Assembly: GCA_022772475.1 (NCBI GenBank)
Contig: JALEZQ010000027.1
Location: 22,432-86,431, forward strand
Origin: Bacteroidales bacterium
GTDB taxonomy: Bacteria; Bacteroidota; Bacteroidia; Bacteroidales; Bacteroidaceae
Reading direction: 5' to 3'
DNA length: 64,000 nt
Of this stretch, positions 44,089 to 52,616 are shown piece by piece. Every line of letters begins with the position of its first letter. Position 1 is the first letter of the stretch. The position numbers were made by a program, and so were the translations under genes. Below the pieces are notes generated by a model. The model did no database searches. It was given only the letters and a program-made list of their open reading frames with translations, and had not been told where the DNA came from.

Positions 44089-45288
44089 ATGAAGAAAAAA
44101 GTAGTAGTGGCCTTCAGCGGCGGTCTCGACACCTCCTACACCGTCATGTACCTGGCCAAGGAAAAAGGATATGAAGTATATGCCGCCTGCGCCAACACCG
44201 GCGGTTTCAGCGAAGAGCAACTCAAGAAAAACGAAGAGAACGCCTACAAGCTGGGCGCCACCAAATACGTCACCCTCGACGTGACGCACGAGTATTACGA
44301 GAAGAGCCTCAAGTACATGGTCTATGGCAATGTGCTGCGCAACAACGTCTATCCCATCTCCGTATCGTCCGAGCGCATCTTTCAGGGCATCGCCATCGCC
44401 CGCTACGCCAAGGAGATTGGCGCCTCGGCCATCGCCCACGGTTCGACGGGCGCCGGCAACGACCAGGTGCGCTTCGACATGACCTTCCTCGTGATGTGCC
44501 CCGAGATGGAAATCATCACGCTGACACGCGACGGCAACCTGTCGCGCCAGGAGGAGGTGGACTACCTCAACGCCAATGGCTTCCATGCCGACTTCACCAA
44601 AATGAAGTACAGCTACAACGTGGGCATCTGGGGCACCAGCATCTGCGGCGGCGAGATTCTCGACTCGCGTCAGGGCCTGCCCGAGACGGCCTATCTCAAG
44701 CAGGTGACCAAGGAGGGCAGCGAGATCCTCGAACTGGGCTTCGAAGAGGGCCAGCTCAAGAGCGTCAACGGCGTCAGCTATGACGACCCCATCGCCGCCA
44801 TCTGCAAGGTGGAGGAGATTGGCGCCGCCTACGGCATTGGCCGCGACATGCATGTGGGCGATACCATCATCGGCATCAAGGGCCGCGTAGGCTTCGAGGC
44901 TGCCGCACCCATGCTCATCATCGCCGCCCACCGCTATCTGGAGAAGTTCACCCTGTCGAAGTGGCAGCAGTACTGGAAAGACCAGGTGGCCAACTGGTAC
45001 GGCATGTTCCTGCACGAGAGCCAGTATCTCGAGCCCGTCATGCGCGATATCGAGGCCATGCTCGAGAGTTCGCAGCGCCACGTCACGGGTAAGGTGACCC
45101 TCGAACTGCGCCCGCTGAGTTTCTCGACCATCGGCGTAGATAGCGAGAACGACCTGGTCAAGTCGAAGCTCGGCGAGTATGGCGAGACGCAGAAAGGCTG
45201 GACCGCCGAAGACGCCAAGGGCTTCATCAAGGTGCTCTCCACCCCCCTGCGCGTGTTCTACGGCAACCATCAGGAGATAGACCTCTGA
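44089..45288 (+). CDS. argG: Argininosuccinate synthase
   Basis: ArgG condenses citrulline and aspartate with ATP. The 399-residue protein starts KKKVVVAFSGGLDTSYTVMY, the ATP-binding SGGxDTS motif. It has EIGASAIAHGSTGAGNDQVR, YSYNVGIWGTSICGGEILD and IGRDMHVGDTIIGIKGRVGF blocks. The start at 44089 places the P-loop at the N-terminus, as in the family. The frame is open upstream only as a shadow of the GNAT gene. A 157-nt gap with a C9 run precedes it. Confidence 0.95.
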   Translation: MKKKVVVAFSGGLDTSYTVMYLAKEKGYEVYAACANTGGFSEEQLKKNEENAYKLGATKYVTLDVTHEYYEKSLKYMVYGNVLRNNVYPISVSSERIFQGIAIARYAKEIGASAIAHGSTGAGNDQVRFDMTFLVMCPEMEIITLTRDGNLSRQEEVDYLNANGFHADFTKMKYSYNVGIWGTSICGGEILDSRQGLPETAYLKQVTKEGSEILELGFEEGQLKSVNGVSYDDPIAAICKVEEIGAAYGIGRDMHVGDTIIGIKGRVGFEAAAPMLIIAAHRYLEKFTLSKWQQYWKDQVANWYGMFLHESQYLEPVMRDIEAMLESSQRHVTGKVTLELRPLSFSTIGVDSENDLVKSKLGEYGETQKGWTAEDAKGFIKVLSTPLRVFYGNHQEIDL

Positions 45289-45331
45289 CACGCCCCCATC
45301 CTCAGCCCCACCCTCACACTCTGACCCCACC

Positions 45332-46300
45332 ATGATTAGAATAGGCATCGTGGGCGGCGCCGGCTATACCGCCGGCGAACTGTGCCGCCTGCTTCTCAAC
45401 CACCCCGAGGCCGACATCGTCTTCGTCCACAGCGAAAGCAATGCCGGCAACCGCCTGACCGACGTACACGAAGGCCTGTACGGCGAGACGGACCTACGCT
45501 TCACCTCCGAACTGCCCTTCGACAGCGTCGATGTGGTCTTCTTCTGCTTCGGCCACGGCAAGAGCACACAGTTTCTGCAGGAACACTACATTCCCGCCGA
45601 CGTGCGCATCATCGACCTGGCACAGGACTTCCGCCTGGCGGCCGACGATAACGACTACGTCTATGGCCTGCCCGAACTCAACCGCAGCGCCATCGGCGGC
45701 GCCATCCACGTGGCCAACCCGGGCTGCTTCGCCACCTGCATCCAGCTCGGTCTGCTGCCGCTGGCTGAGGCGGGCCTGCTCGACGGCGACGTCAGCGTCA
45801 ACGCCATCACGGGTTCGACGGGCGCCGGTGTCAAGCCCTCGGCCACGACCCACTTCTCGTGGCGCACGGGCAACATGAGCATCTACAAGCCCTTCGCCCA
45901 CCAGCACGTGCCCGAAATCATGCAGTCGCTCCACCAGCTGCAGCCACAGTGGCAGGGCGCCATCGACTTCATCCCCTATCGTGGCGACTTCCCCCGCGGC
46001 ATCTTCGCCACCGAGGTGGTGCGCTGCTCGGCACCCATCGAGGAGATTGAGGAACGCTTCCACGAGTTTTATGACGAGGCACCCTTCACCCACTATGTGG
46101 AGCGCCCCATCGACATGAAGCAGGTGGTCAACACCAACAAGTGCTTGGTCCATGCCGAACGCCACGGCGACAAACTCCTGGTCACCGCCTGCATCGACAA
46201 CCTGCTCAAGGGCGCCTCGGGTCAGGCCGTACAAAACATGAACCTCATGTTCGGACTGGAAGAGACCACCGGCCTGCGCCTCAAACCCGTCGCCTTCTGA
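45332..46300 (+). CDS. argC: N-acetyl(or succinyl)-gamma-glutamyl-phosphate reductase
   Basis: ArgC reduces N-acyl-glutamyl phosphate to the semialdehyde with NADPH. The 322-residue protein begins IRIGIVGGAGYTAGELCRLL (dinucleotide site) and has the catalytic Cys132 in VANPGCFATCIQLGLLPL, plus GSTGAGVKPSATTHFSWRTG. Collinear with argG and argD in the operon. Confidence 0.96.
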   Translation: MIRIGIVGGAGYTAGELCRLLLNHPEADIVFVHSESNAGNRLTDVHEGLYGETDLRFTSELPFDSVDVVFFCFGHGKSTQFLQEHYIPADVRIIDLAQDFRLAADDNDYVYGLPELNRSAIGGAIHVANPGCFATCIQLGLLPLAEAGLLDGDVSVNAITGSTGAGVKPSATTHFSWRTGNMSIYKPFAHQHVPEIMQSLHQLQPQWQGAIDFIPYRGDFPRGIFATEVVRCSAPIEEIEERFHEFYDEAPFTHYVERPIDMKQVVNTNKCLVHAERHGDKLLVTACIDNLLKGASGQAVQNMNLMFGLEETTGLRLKPVAF

Positions 46301-46373
46301 ACCCACTCGCTGCGGCGGCCGCCCCACCACCCAACGGCGGCCGCCGCAGTATATCCTCCCACACACTCACACC

Positions 46374-47507
46374 ATGAATCTCTATCCCGTATATCCCCTC
46401 TTCGACGTGGAGATAGCCCGCGGCAAGGGCTGCCACGTCTATGACACCACCGGTCAGGAATATCTCGACCTCTACGGTGGCCATGCCGTCATCAGTATCG
46501 GCCACTGCCATCCCCACTACGTCGAAGCCCTCACCAAGCAGCTCAACCTCCTGGGCTTCTACTCCAACTCCGTCGAGAACAGCCTGCAGGTACAGTTGGC
46601 CGAACGCCTGGGCCGCGCCAGCGGCTACGACGACTACCAGTTGTTCCTCATCAACTCCGGCGCCGAGGCCAACGAGAACGCCCTCAAACTGGCCTCGTTC
46701 CACACCGGCCGCAGCCGCATCCTCGCCGCCGGCCACGCCTTCCACGGCCGCACGTCGCTCGCCGTCGAGGCCACCGACAACCCGCGCATCGTGGCCCCCG
46801 TCAATGCCGGCGGTCATGTGACGTTCCTGCCGCTCAACGACCTCGACGCCTTCCGTGCCGAACTGGAGAAGGGCGACGTGGCCGCCGTCATCCTGGAGTG
46901 CATCCAGGGCGTGGGCGGCATCCGCATGGCCACGGCCGAGTTTGCCCAGGGCCTCAGCCGCCTGTGTCAGGCCCACGGCACCGTGCTCATCGCCGACGAG
47001 ATACAGTGTGGCTACGGCCGCAGCGGCCGCTTCTTCGCCCACCAGCACCTCGGCATCCGCCCGGACATCATCACCTGCGCCAAGGGCATCGCCAACGGCT
47101 TCCCCATGGGCGCCGTGCTCATCGCCCCCCACTTCCAGGCCACGCCCGGCCAGCTCGGCACCACCTTCGGCGGCAACCACCTGGCCTGTGCCGCCGCTCT
47201 GGCCGTGCTCGACGTCATCGAGGACGAGCACCTCATCGACAACGCCGCCGAGACGGGCGCCTACCTCATCGAGCGCCTGCGCAGCCTTCAGGCCGCCCAC
47301 CCCTGCATCACCGAAATACGCGGCCGCGGCCTGATGGTCGGCATCGATTTCGACGGCCCCATCAAAGCCATGCGCACCCGCCTGGTCAAGGAGCAGCACG
47401 TCTTCACCGGCGCCGCCTCGACCAACATCCTGCGCCTGTTGCCGCCGCTCTGCCTGACCCGCGCCGAGGTGGACGAGTTCATCGAGCGCATCAGCGCCGT
47501 GCTCTGA
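46374..47507 (+). CDS. argD: Acetylornithine/succinylornithine aminotransferase
   Basis: This class III PLP aminotransferase interconverts N-acyl-ornithine and N-acyl-glutamate semialdehyde. The 377-residue product has INSGAEANENALKLASFHTG, GHAFHGRTSLAVEATDN, LIADEIQCGYGRSGRFFAHQ and the PLP lysine (Lys237) in TCAKGIANGFPMGAVL, then TTFGGNHLACAAALAVLD. The acyl group (acetyl or succinyl) cannot be decided from this sequence. No argB, argF or argJ is in the window. Confidence 0.95.
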   Translation: MNLYPVYPLFDVEIARGKGCHVYDTTGQEYLDLYGGHAVISIGHCHPHYVEALTKQLNLLGFYSNSVENSLQVQLAERLGRASGYDDYQLFLINSGAEANENALKLASFHTGRSRILAAGHAFHGRTSLAVEATDNPRIVAPVNAGGHVTFLPLNDLDAFRAELEKGDVAAVILECIQGVGGIRMATAEFAQGLSRLCQAHGTVLIADEIQCGYGRSGRFFAHQHLGIRPDIITCAKGIANGFPMGAVLIAPHFQATPGQLGTTFGGNHLACAAALAVLDVIEDEHLIDNAAETGAYLIERLRSLQAAHPCITEIRGRGLMVGIDFDGPIKAMRTRLVKEQHVFTGAASTNILRLLPPLCLTRAEVDEFIERISAVL

Positions 47508-47682
47508 CCCCGCCGCACGGCGCGCCTTCCGCAACAGCATAGGACGGAAAACCACGCACGCGGCGTTGCACACTGAGTAGAAAACGTGAGTTTTTTGGCC
47601 GAAAACGTGAAGTGCCTCTGCCTTACAACCAGAAGCCAAAAAAGCGAGGCCGCGGCCGAACGCACCATTTGATACGCACACT

Positions 47683-47739
47683 TTGGGCGACAGAAATTCC
47701 TGTAAGCGTTACAGAAATTCCTGTCGCCCATACTGTATC
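47683..47739. repeat. Intergenic inverted-repeat element, copy 2
   Basis: TTTGGGCGACAG (47683-47694) and CTGTCGCCC (47722-47730) form the outer stem; CTGTAA (47701-47706) and TTACAG (47710-47715) the inner one. The right flank CCCATACTGTAT matches copy 1 with one change. Confidence 0.8.
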
Positions 47740-47991
47740 CGCCCAGCCGCCCCTCCTTCCGCGCTTCGACGAGGGCCATTTTCGGCCTTCAGATAGCGAT
47801 ATTTCAATAGTTTTAACTATCGCGCGGGGACGTTTGCATGATTCTACCCCAAACTGTCAAAACCAACCGCCTCATGCTTGCGCCATTTCCGCCCGCGGGG
47901 GTAGAGGGTGCGTTTCGCGGCCCTTCTCGAGGTTAACAAATGTAAAAAGACGCTTTGCACACTGTCCATGCGGCGCCGGTTAGGAGGTGCC

Positions 47992-48019
47992 GTCCATTGA
48001 CGGCGCCATGTCAATGGAC
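47992..48019. repeat. Inverted repeat GTCCATTGAC / GTCAATGGAC
   Basis: Perfect 10-bp arms around an 8-nt spacer (GGCGCCAT), upstream of the rplY promoter. A further TGTCCATG and GGCGCC lie about 25 nt to the left. Confidence 0.7.
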
Positions 48020-48075
48020 ATGGCCCTACTAAGCTGCGCCCCCGCCGCAGGTCACAAAGAAAAATGGGCAAAACA

Positions 48076-48106
48076 TTGGCCATCCGCGAGAAAAGCCGTA
48101 ACTTTG
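48076..48106 (+). promoter_or_regulatory. Promoter of rplY-pth operon
   Basis: TTG (48076-48078), 20 nt, then TAACTTTG (48099-48106), about 100 nt before the rplY start. Confidence 0.65.
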
Positions 48107-48208
48107 CGGCCGAATTTGCCTTGGGGATGCCGCCAGCGTCCCCTGTGTGATGGCGAATTAAGCAAACTTATCTACTTAATTTAGAGTAACACAAACCCCA
48201 TTCCAATC

Positions 48209-48808
48209 ATGAAGGAAATCTCTATCAACGGCACGTCGCGTGCCAACGTCGGCAAGAAGGCCACGAAGGAAATCCGCAAGGCCGGCAGCGTGCCCTGCGT
48301 TATCTACGGCGAGAAGAAGGGCGAGAACGGTCTGCCCGAAGCCATCCACTTCAGCGTAAGCGAGAAGGAAATCAACAAGGTCATCTACACGCCGAACATC
48401 TACCTGGTACGCGTCAACATCGACGGTACGGAGCACAAGGCCATCATCAAGGAGGCCCAGTTCCACCCCGTAAAGGACAACGTGCTGCACGTTGACTTCT
48501 ACGAAGTACGCGAAGACAAGCCCATCGTTATGGGTGTGCCCATCGCTCCCCAGGGTCTGGCTGACGGTGTACGCGCCGGTGGTAAGCTCATGACCATGAT
48601 CCGCAAGATCAACGTCCGCGCCCTCTACACCCAGATTCCCGAGAAGCTCAACATCGACGTGACCTCGCTCCAGCTCGGCAAGAGTATCAAGGTAGGCGAA
48701 CTCTCGTTCGAAGGTCTCGAGCTCGTTACCCCGAAGGAGGTTATCGTCTGCACCGTCAAGATGACCCGTGCCGCTATGGGTGCTGCCGCTGCTGCCGCCA
48801 AGGCATAA
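48209..48808 (+). CDS. rplY: 50S ribosomal protein L25 (CTC form)
   Basis: L25 binds 5S rRNA. The 199-residue protein has the N-terminal L25 domain ([49 protein letters not shown]) and the C-terminal TL5/CTC extension ([40 protein letters not shown]). An Ala-rich tail ends the protein. It heads a translation cluster with pth and the S4 protein. Confidence 0.96.
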   Translation: MKEISINGTSRANVGKKATKEIRKAGSVPCVIYGEKKGENGLPEAIHFSVSEKEINKVIYTPNIYLVRVNIDGTEHKAIIKEAQFHPVKDNVLHVDFYEVREDKPIVMGVPIAPQGLADGVRAGGKLMTMIRKINVRALYTQIPEKLNIDVTSLQLGKSIKVGELSFEGLELVTPKEVIVCTVKMTRAAMGAAAAAAKA

Positions 48809-48948
48809 GGCTGACGCACAGACGCCCACGCGCCAAACAACGACGTATATTCCTCACGCTGAAACGACACAAAGTCATGCGCAGCCTTCTACAATGCCTG
48901 CGGCGTGTCTTTGGCCACAAAAGCGAAACCCCCAACGAACCTTTCGTG

Positions 48949-49512
48949 ATGACATTCCTTATTGTAGGCTTGGGCAACATCGGAGCCGAATATGCCCACA
49001 CGCGCCACAACATAGGTTTCAGAGTATTGGACGCCTTGGCCAAGGCGTCCAATATCTTTTTTGAAGACCGCCGCTACGGGGCTGTGGCCGAAATGCGCCT
49101 GAAGAACCAACGGCTTGTTCTGCTCAAGCCCTCCACGTATATGAACCTCTCCGGCAACGCCGTGCGCTACTGGATGAAAGAGAAGAACATCCCCCTGGAA
49201 AACGTGCTCGTCGTCGTGGACGACCTGGCGCTTCCCTTTGGCGCCCTGCGCCTGAAGCCCTCGGGCAGCGAGGCGGGCCACAACGGCCTGCGCCACATCA
49301 CGCAGGTGCTCGGCACACAGCAGTATGCCCGCCTGCGCTTCGGCATCGGCAACGACTTCCCGCGCGGCGGACAGGTGGACTACGTCCTGGGCGAGTTTTC
49401 CGACGAAGACCTCAAGACCATGGACGCCCGTCTCGACATGGCCTGCGAGGCCATCAAGGCCTACGCCCTCTCGGGCATCCAGTTTGCCATGAACCACTAC
49501 AACAACAAGTAA
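48949..49512 (+). CDS. pth: Peptidyl-tRNA hydrolase
   Basis: Pth releases tRNA from dropped-off peptidyl-tRNA. The 187-residue enzyme has [20 protein letters not shown] (catalytic His), [38 protein letters not shown] and [20 protein letters not shown], all canonical. The ATG at 48949 matches the family start; an upstream in-frame ATG would add 24 residues lacking similarity. A perfect 30-bp palindrome lies inside the gene at 49025-49054. Confidence 0.96.
   Translation: MTFLIVGLGNIGAEYAHTRHNIGFRVLDALAKASNIFFEDRRYGAVAEMRLKNQRLVLLKPSTYMNLSGNAVRYWMKEKNIPLENVLVVVDDLALPFGALRLKPSGSEAGHNGLRHITQVLGTQQYARLRFGIGNDFPRGGQVDYVLGEFSDEDLKTMDARLDMACEAIKAYALSGIQFAMNHYNNK
49025..49060 (+). repeat. Perfect 30-bp palindrome followed by T-run inside pth
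   Basis: TATTGGACGCCTTGG (49025-49039) is followed immediately by its exact reverse complement (49040-49054), then TCTTTTTTG. It looks like an intrinsic terminator within codons for [10 protein letters not shown] of pth. Confidence 0.85.
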
Positions 49513-49529
49513 CCCTCCCCGCCCCCCCT

Positions 49530-49985
49530 ATGGAAGCCCGTCTCGACAAATGGCTGTGGGCCGCGCGCATCTACAAGACGCGCACCATGGCCGCCGACGC
49601 CTGCAAGAACGGCCGCATCGCTATCAACGGCGCACAGGCCAAAGCCTCGCGCTCCGTGAAAGCCGGCGACGAGGTGAGCGTGCGCAAGCCGCCCGTCACC
49701 TATACCTTCCGCGTGCTGCAGCCTATAGAAAAGCGCGTGGGCGCCAAACTCCTGCCCGACATCTTGGAGAATATCACGCCGCCCGAGCAATATGAGGTGC
49801 TGGAGATGCACCGCATCAGCGGTTTCGTGGGCCGCGCCAAGGGTACGGGACGCCCTACGAAGAAAGACCGCCGCGCGCTGGACGACTTCACGGCACCCGA
49901 ATTTCTCGACGCCGACTTCGATGAGGCCGACTTCGCCGACAGTTTCCAACCCTTCGACTTCGACGACGATGACGACAACGCCTGA
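49530..49985 (+). CDS. S4-domain RNA-binding protein (Hsp15-like)
   Basis: The 151-residue protein has an N-terminal S4 domain (EARLDKWLWAARIYKTRTMA, GRIAINGAQAKASRSVKAGD), as in Hsp15, which binds stalled 50S subunits carrying nascent chains. A basic stretch (GTGRPTKKDRRALDDF) and a very acidic tail (FDFDDDDDNA) follow. Its place after pth supports a role in rescuing stalled ribosomes (inference). Confidence 0.88.
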   Translation: MEARLDKWLWAARIYKTRTMAADACKNGRIAINGAQAKASRSVKAGDEVSVRKPPVTYTFRVLQPIEKRVGAKLLPDILENITPPEQYEVLEMHRISGFVGRAKGTGRPTKKDRRALDDFTAPEFLDADFDEADFADSFQPFDFDDDDDNA

Positions 49986-50388
49986 CCATAAGCCGCAGAC
50001 CGACGACGCACCCACGCCGCGCCACAGCCGCCTGTGCGCCGTGCTGACGCTCATCGGTCTGGTGGGCGTGGCGCTGTGGGGCTTCGCCACCATCTTCCCC
50101 CCTGCCACAACAGATGACGACGCGGCCGACGCCCTGCCCATCTCCGACGGACCCGCACCGGACGACGCCGACTTCAACGCCATGGACGACGCGGACTTCG
50201 CCATGCCCGACATGCCGGCAGCACCGGTCGCCGCCCGTCCCGACAGCGCGGCGGTGGCAGACGACAGCACCGCGGCCGACACCGCCGCGGCCGAACCCCA
50301 TGTGGTGCCGGCCGACAGCGTGCCTGCGCCAAAGCCCGAGCCTTTGCCCGAGCCTCTGCCTCTTCCGGCCGATACCGCGGACGCGTAG
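49969..50388 (+). CDS. Small anchored Asp/Ala/Pro-rich protein, unrecognised
   Basis: This 139-residue frame starts within the last codons of the S4 gene (17-nt overlap). It has one hydrophobic segment (LCAVLTLIGLVGVALWGFAT, about residues 23-42) preceded by a short basic stretch. The rest is low-complexity acidic and Ala/Pro-rich sequence with no cysteines, probably extracytoplasmic. No family is recognised. Its stop lies just before a strong terminator. The predicted transmembrane segment and the arrangement support a real gene, but the composition is unusual. Confidence 0.6.
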   Translation: MTTTPDHKPQTDDAPTPRHSRLCAVLTLIGLVGVALWGFATIFPPATTDDDAADALPISDGPAPDDADFNAMDDADFAMPDMPAAPVAARPDSAAVADDSTAADTAAAEPHVVPADSVPAPKPEPLPEPLPLPADTADA

Positions 50389-50414
50389 TTGTTCTCCACT
50401 TTTCTCCCCATATC

Positions 50415-50470
50415 AACGCCAATGGCGGCAGCCTCACCATGAACGTGAAGCTGCCGCCATTGGCGTTTTG
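50415..50470. terminator. Bidirectional terminator
   Basis: A perfect 18-bp stem AACGCCAATGGCGGCAGC (50415-50432) with its complement at 50450-50467, followed by T residues; A residues flank the other side. It lies between converging genes. Confidence 0.9.
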
Positions 50471-50514
50471 CGAGCGTATTGCGGGCGTAAACTTACTTGG
50501 TCAGCCCCGGTCAG

Positions 50515-51078
50515 TTACTTTGTCAGCGCCACGCTAATCTGGTTGCTGAGCACCTCGTTGCCGGGGTAGCCGCCGGTGGTGACGTTCGTCCAGGCCTGCG
50601 AGCCGTCTTTGTTGAGCACCATGTAACAGGGGATGCCGGGCATCTTGAGCGTCTGGCAGAGGTCGCCCCACTGCTCGTTGCTCAGGCGGTAGTGGTCGCC
50701 GTCAATCTTGGGCAGCATGGCCTTCCAAGCCTCCAGCGGCGAGGTCTCGCCCGTGACATAGACAAAGACGCAGCCCTTCTTGGCGAGCTCGGGCTTGATG
50801 GTGTCGAGCTCCTTCATGGCCATACGGCAGGGACCGCACCATGTGGCCCAGAAGTCGATGAGCACCACCTTGCCGGCATACTGTGCGGCGATGGCCTTGA
50901 GGGTGGCGTTGCCGCGGAGCGAAGCGTCGATGGTCTTCACGTGAAACTTGGCCGTGTCGGCCTGAGCGGCCACAGTCTGCACGTCGGCAGGCTGAGCCTG
51001 CGGCGTGTCGGGACGGCCGTTGCAGCTGGCGGCGCCTGCCATCAGCAGGGCGGCGCAGAGGGTAAGAAATCTGTTCAT
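50515..51078 (-). CDS. TlpA-like thioredoxin-fold lipoprotein
   Basis: The 187-residue protein has a lipoprotein signal (LLMAGAASC, Cys19) and a TlpA/ResA-type thioredoxin domain with redox motif FWATWCGPCRMAMKEL (Cys81, Cys84). The residue pair before the cis-Pro loop is GIPCY. It should reduce or shuffle disulfides in the periplasm; TlpA-like proteins often help cytochrome c assembly or oxidative defence. Its promoter region is shared with divergent glf. Confidence 0.88.
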   Translation of the reverse strand: MNRFLTLCAALLMAGAASCNGRPDTPQAQPADVQTVAAQADTAKFHVKTIDASLRGNATLKAIAAQYAGKVVLIDFWATWCGPCRMAMKELDTIKPELAKKGCVFVYVTGETSPLEAWKAMLPKIDGDHYRLSNEQWGDLCQTLKMPGIPCYMVLNKDGSQAWTNVTTGGYPGNEVLSNQISVALTK

Positions 51079-51167
51079 CGTTACAGAGATTTAGAGATGT
51101 AGAGAAAAGATGCTTGCCGCGTGATGGCGGACATGGCAGGGTCTCACCCTTGTGCGGCTTTTGGGTA

Positions 51168-51175
51168 CAAAGGTA
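51168..51175 (-). promoter_or_regulatory. -7 element for the TlpA-like gene
   Basis: The minus strand reads TACCTTTG, about 90 nt before the start codon. Confidence 0.55.
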
Positions 51176-51217
51176 CAAATAATGGTGCAGGTTGCAGAGT
51201 GTTCCACCAATGATTTG

Positions 51218-51225
51218 TATCTTTG
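51218..51225 (+). promoter_or_regulatory. -7 element of glf, immediately before the start codon
   Basis: TATCTTTG ends 4 nt before the glf ATG at 51230, with a possible TTG (51192-51194) as -33. Transcription would begin at or beside the start codon, giving a leaderless message. Confidence 0.6.
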
Positions 51226-51229
51226 CCCT

Positions 51230-52378
51230 ATGCTTACTCCCCAATACGACTTTCTCGTGGTGGGTGCCGGCCTCTTCGGCGCCACCTTTGCCCACCTGAT
51301 GACGCAGCGCGGCCAGCGCTGCCTCGTCGTGGACCGCCGCCCCCATGCCGGCGGCAACATCTACTGCCAAGACCACGACGGCATCGCCGTCCACGCCTAC
51401 GGTGCGCACATCTTCCACACGTCCGACGCCGAGGTGTGGCGCTTGGCCACGGGCCTCGTGCCCTTCAACCGCTACACCAACTCGCCCGTGGCCATCTGGC
51501 AGGACCGGATGTACAACCTGCCGTTCAACATGAACACCTTTGCCCAAATGTGGGGCGTGCGCACGCCGGACCAGGCGCGTGCCGTCATCGACAGCCAGCG
51601 CGCCGAGGCACGCCGCCACCTGGCAGAAGCGGGGGCCGAGGCACCGCGCAACCTCGAAGAACAGGCGTTGCTGCTGGTGGGCCGCGACATCTACGAACGC
51701 CTCATCAAGGGCTATACGGAGAAACAGTGGGGACGGCCGTGCACCGAATTGCCGGCGTTCATCATCAAGCGCCTGCCGGTGCGCTTCGTCTATGACAACA
51801 ACTACTTCAACGACCGCTGGCAGGGCATCCCCTGCGGCGGCTACAACGGTCTGACGGCGGCCCTGCTGGCGGGCAGCGACGTGCGGCTCAACACCGACTA
51901 TCTGGCGGACCGCGCCGCACTGGACGCTATGGCGCGACATACGGTGTTCACAGGGCAGATTGACGAGTTTTACAACTACTGCTACGGCGCTCTGGCCTAC
52001 CGCACAGTGCGCTTCGAGCACGAGCGTCTGGAGGTGAGCAATGCGCAGGGCTGCGCCGTGGTCAACTATACCGAGCGCCACATCCCCTACACCCGCATCA
52101 TCGAGCACAAACACTTCGATGCCTTCGGCGACGACGTGGAGCGCCTGCCCTTCACCATCCTCTCGCGCGAATACCCCGGCGAATGGCAGCCCGGCACCGA
52201 GCCCTACTATCCCGTCAACGACGCTGCCAACAGCGCGCTCTACGCCCGCTACCGCGCCCTGGCCGACGCCGAGGAGCGCACCAGTTTCGGCGGCCGCCTG
52301 GCGGAATACCGCTACTACGACATGGCGCCCGTCATGCGCCGCGCCATCGACCTGGCCAACGCCCTGTCGGCGCGCTGA
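51230..52378 (+). CDS. glf: UDP-galactopyranose mutase
   Basis: Glf interconverts UDP-galactopyranose and UDP-galactofuranose with reduced FAD, supplying Galf for surface glycans. The 382-residue product begins YDFLVVGAGLFGATFAHLMT (FAD site) and has the flavin motif RRPHAGGNIY, then NPFNMNTF-like LPFNMNTFAQMWG, LIKGYTEKQWGRPCTELPAF and RTVRFEHERLEV. The frame is open to 51152, but MLTPQYDFLVVG at 51230 gives the family start and lies just after the promoter. Confidence 0.93.
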   Translation: MLTPQYDFLVVGAGLFGATFAHLMTQRGQRCLVVDRRPHAGGNIYCQDHDGIAVHAYGAHIFHTSDAEVWRLATGLVPFNRYTNSPVAIWQDRMYNLPFNMNTFAQMWGVRTPDQARAVIDSQRAEARRHLAEAGAEAPRNLEEQALLLVGRDIYERLIKGYTEKQWGRPCTELPAFIIKRLPVRFVYDNNYFNDRWQGIPCGGYNGLTAALLAGSDVRLNTDYLADRAALDAMARHTVFTGQIDEFYNYCYGALAYRTVRFEHERLEVSNAQGCAVVNYTERHIPYTRIIEHKHFDAFGDDVERLPFTILSREYPGEWQPGTEPYYPVNDAANSALYARYRALADAEERTSFGGRLAEYRYYDMAPVMRRAIDLANALSAR

Positions 52379-52460
52379 CTCCTCAGCGGACAAGTGCCTG
52401 ACGAGAGCCTGCCGCATCCTGCGCAAAGAAAACGGCCGTGCGGCAAGGACAACAAAAAGG

Positions 52461-52531
52461 TGCCACCGTCTCCCCTACAGAACAGTGGCACCATGAGGAC
52501 GGGACAGGCCCCTCGGGCCGTAGCCCCGTCC
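52461..52531 (+). repeat. Two inverted repeats downstream of glf
   Basis: GTGCCAC / GTGGCAC arms around 52461-52491, then GGACGGG and GCCCCGTCC (52497-52531) enclosing GGCCC / GGGCC. One may act as a terminator, but there is no clear T-run. Confidence 0.4.
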
Positions 52532-52616
52532 AAAATCTATGAAGAAAGTATGAGAAAGCGTTGGGCGGACAGACGTTATCCGCCATGAGGGGGATGCTTG
52601 GAAGCCGCCGGAGCGT

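Larger units (their letters stand above)
47508..48208. other. Gene-free interval between argD and rplY
   Basis: About 700 nt with no convincing gene; a weak 123-codon frame has no family features and overlaps the repeat element. It contains the second copy of the GGGCGACAG inverted-repeat element (47683-47739), a nested pair of inverted repeats at 47992-48019, and the rplY promoter at 48099-48106. Confidence 0.6.

Noticed and set aside
47612..47983. 123-codon frame in the argD-rplY interval
   Set aside because: It overlaps the inverted-repeat element, has no hydrophobic or domain features and no promoter.
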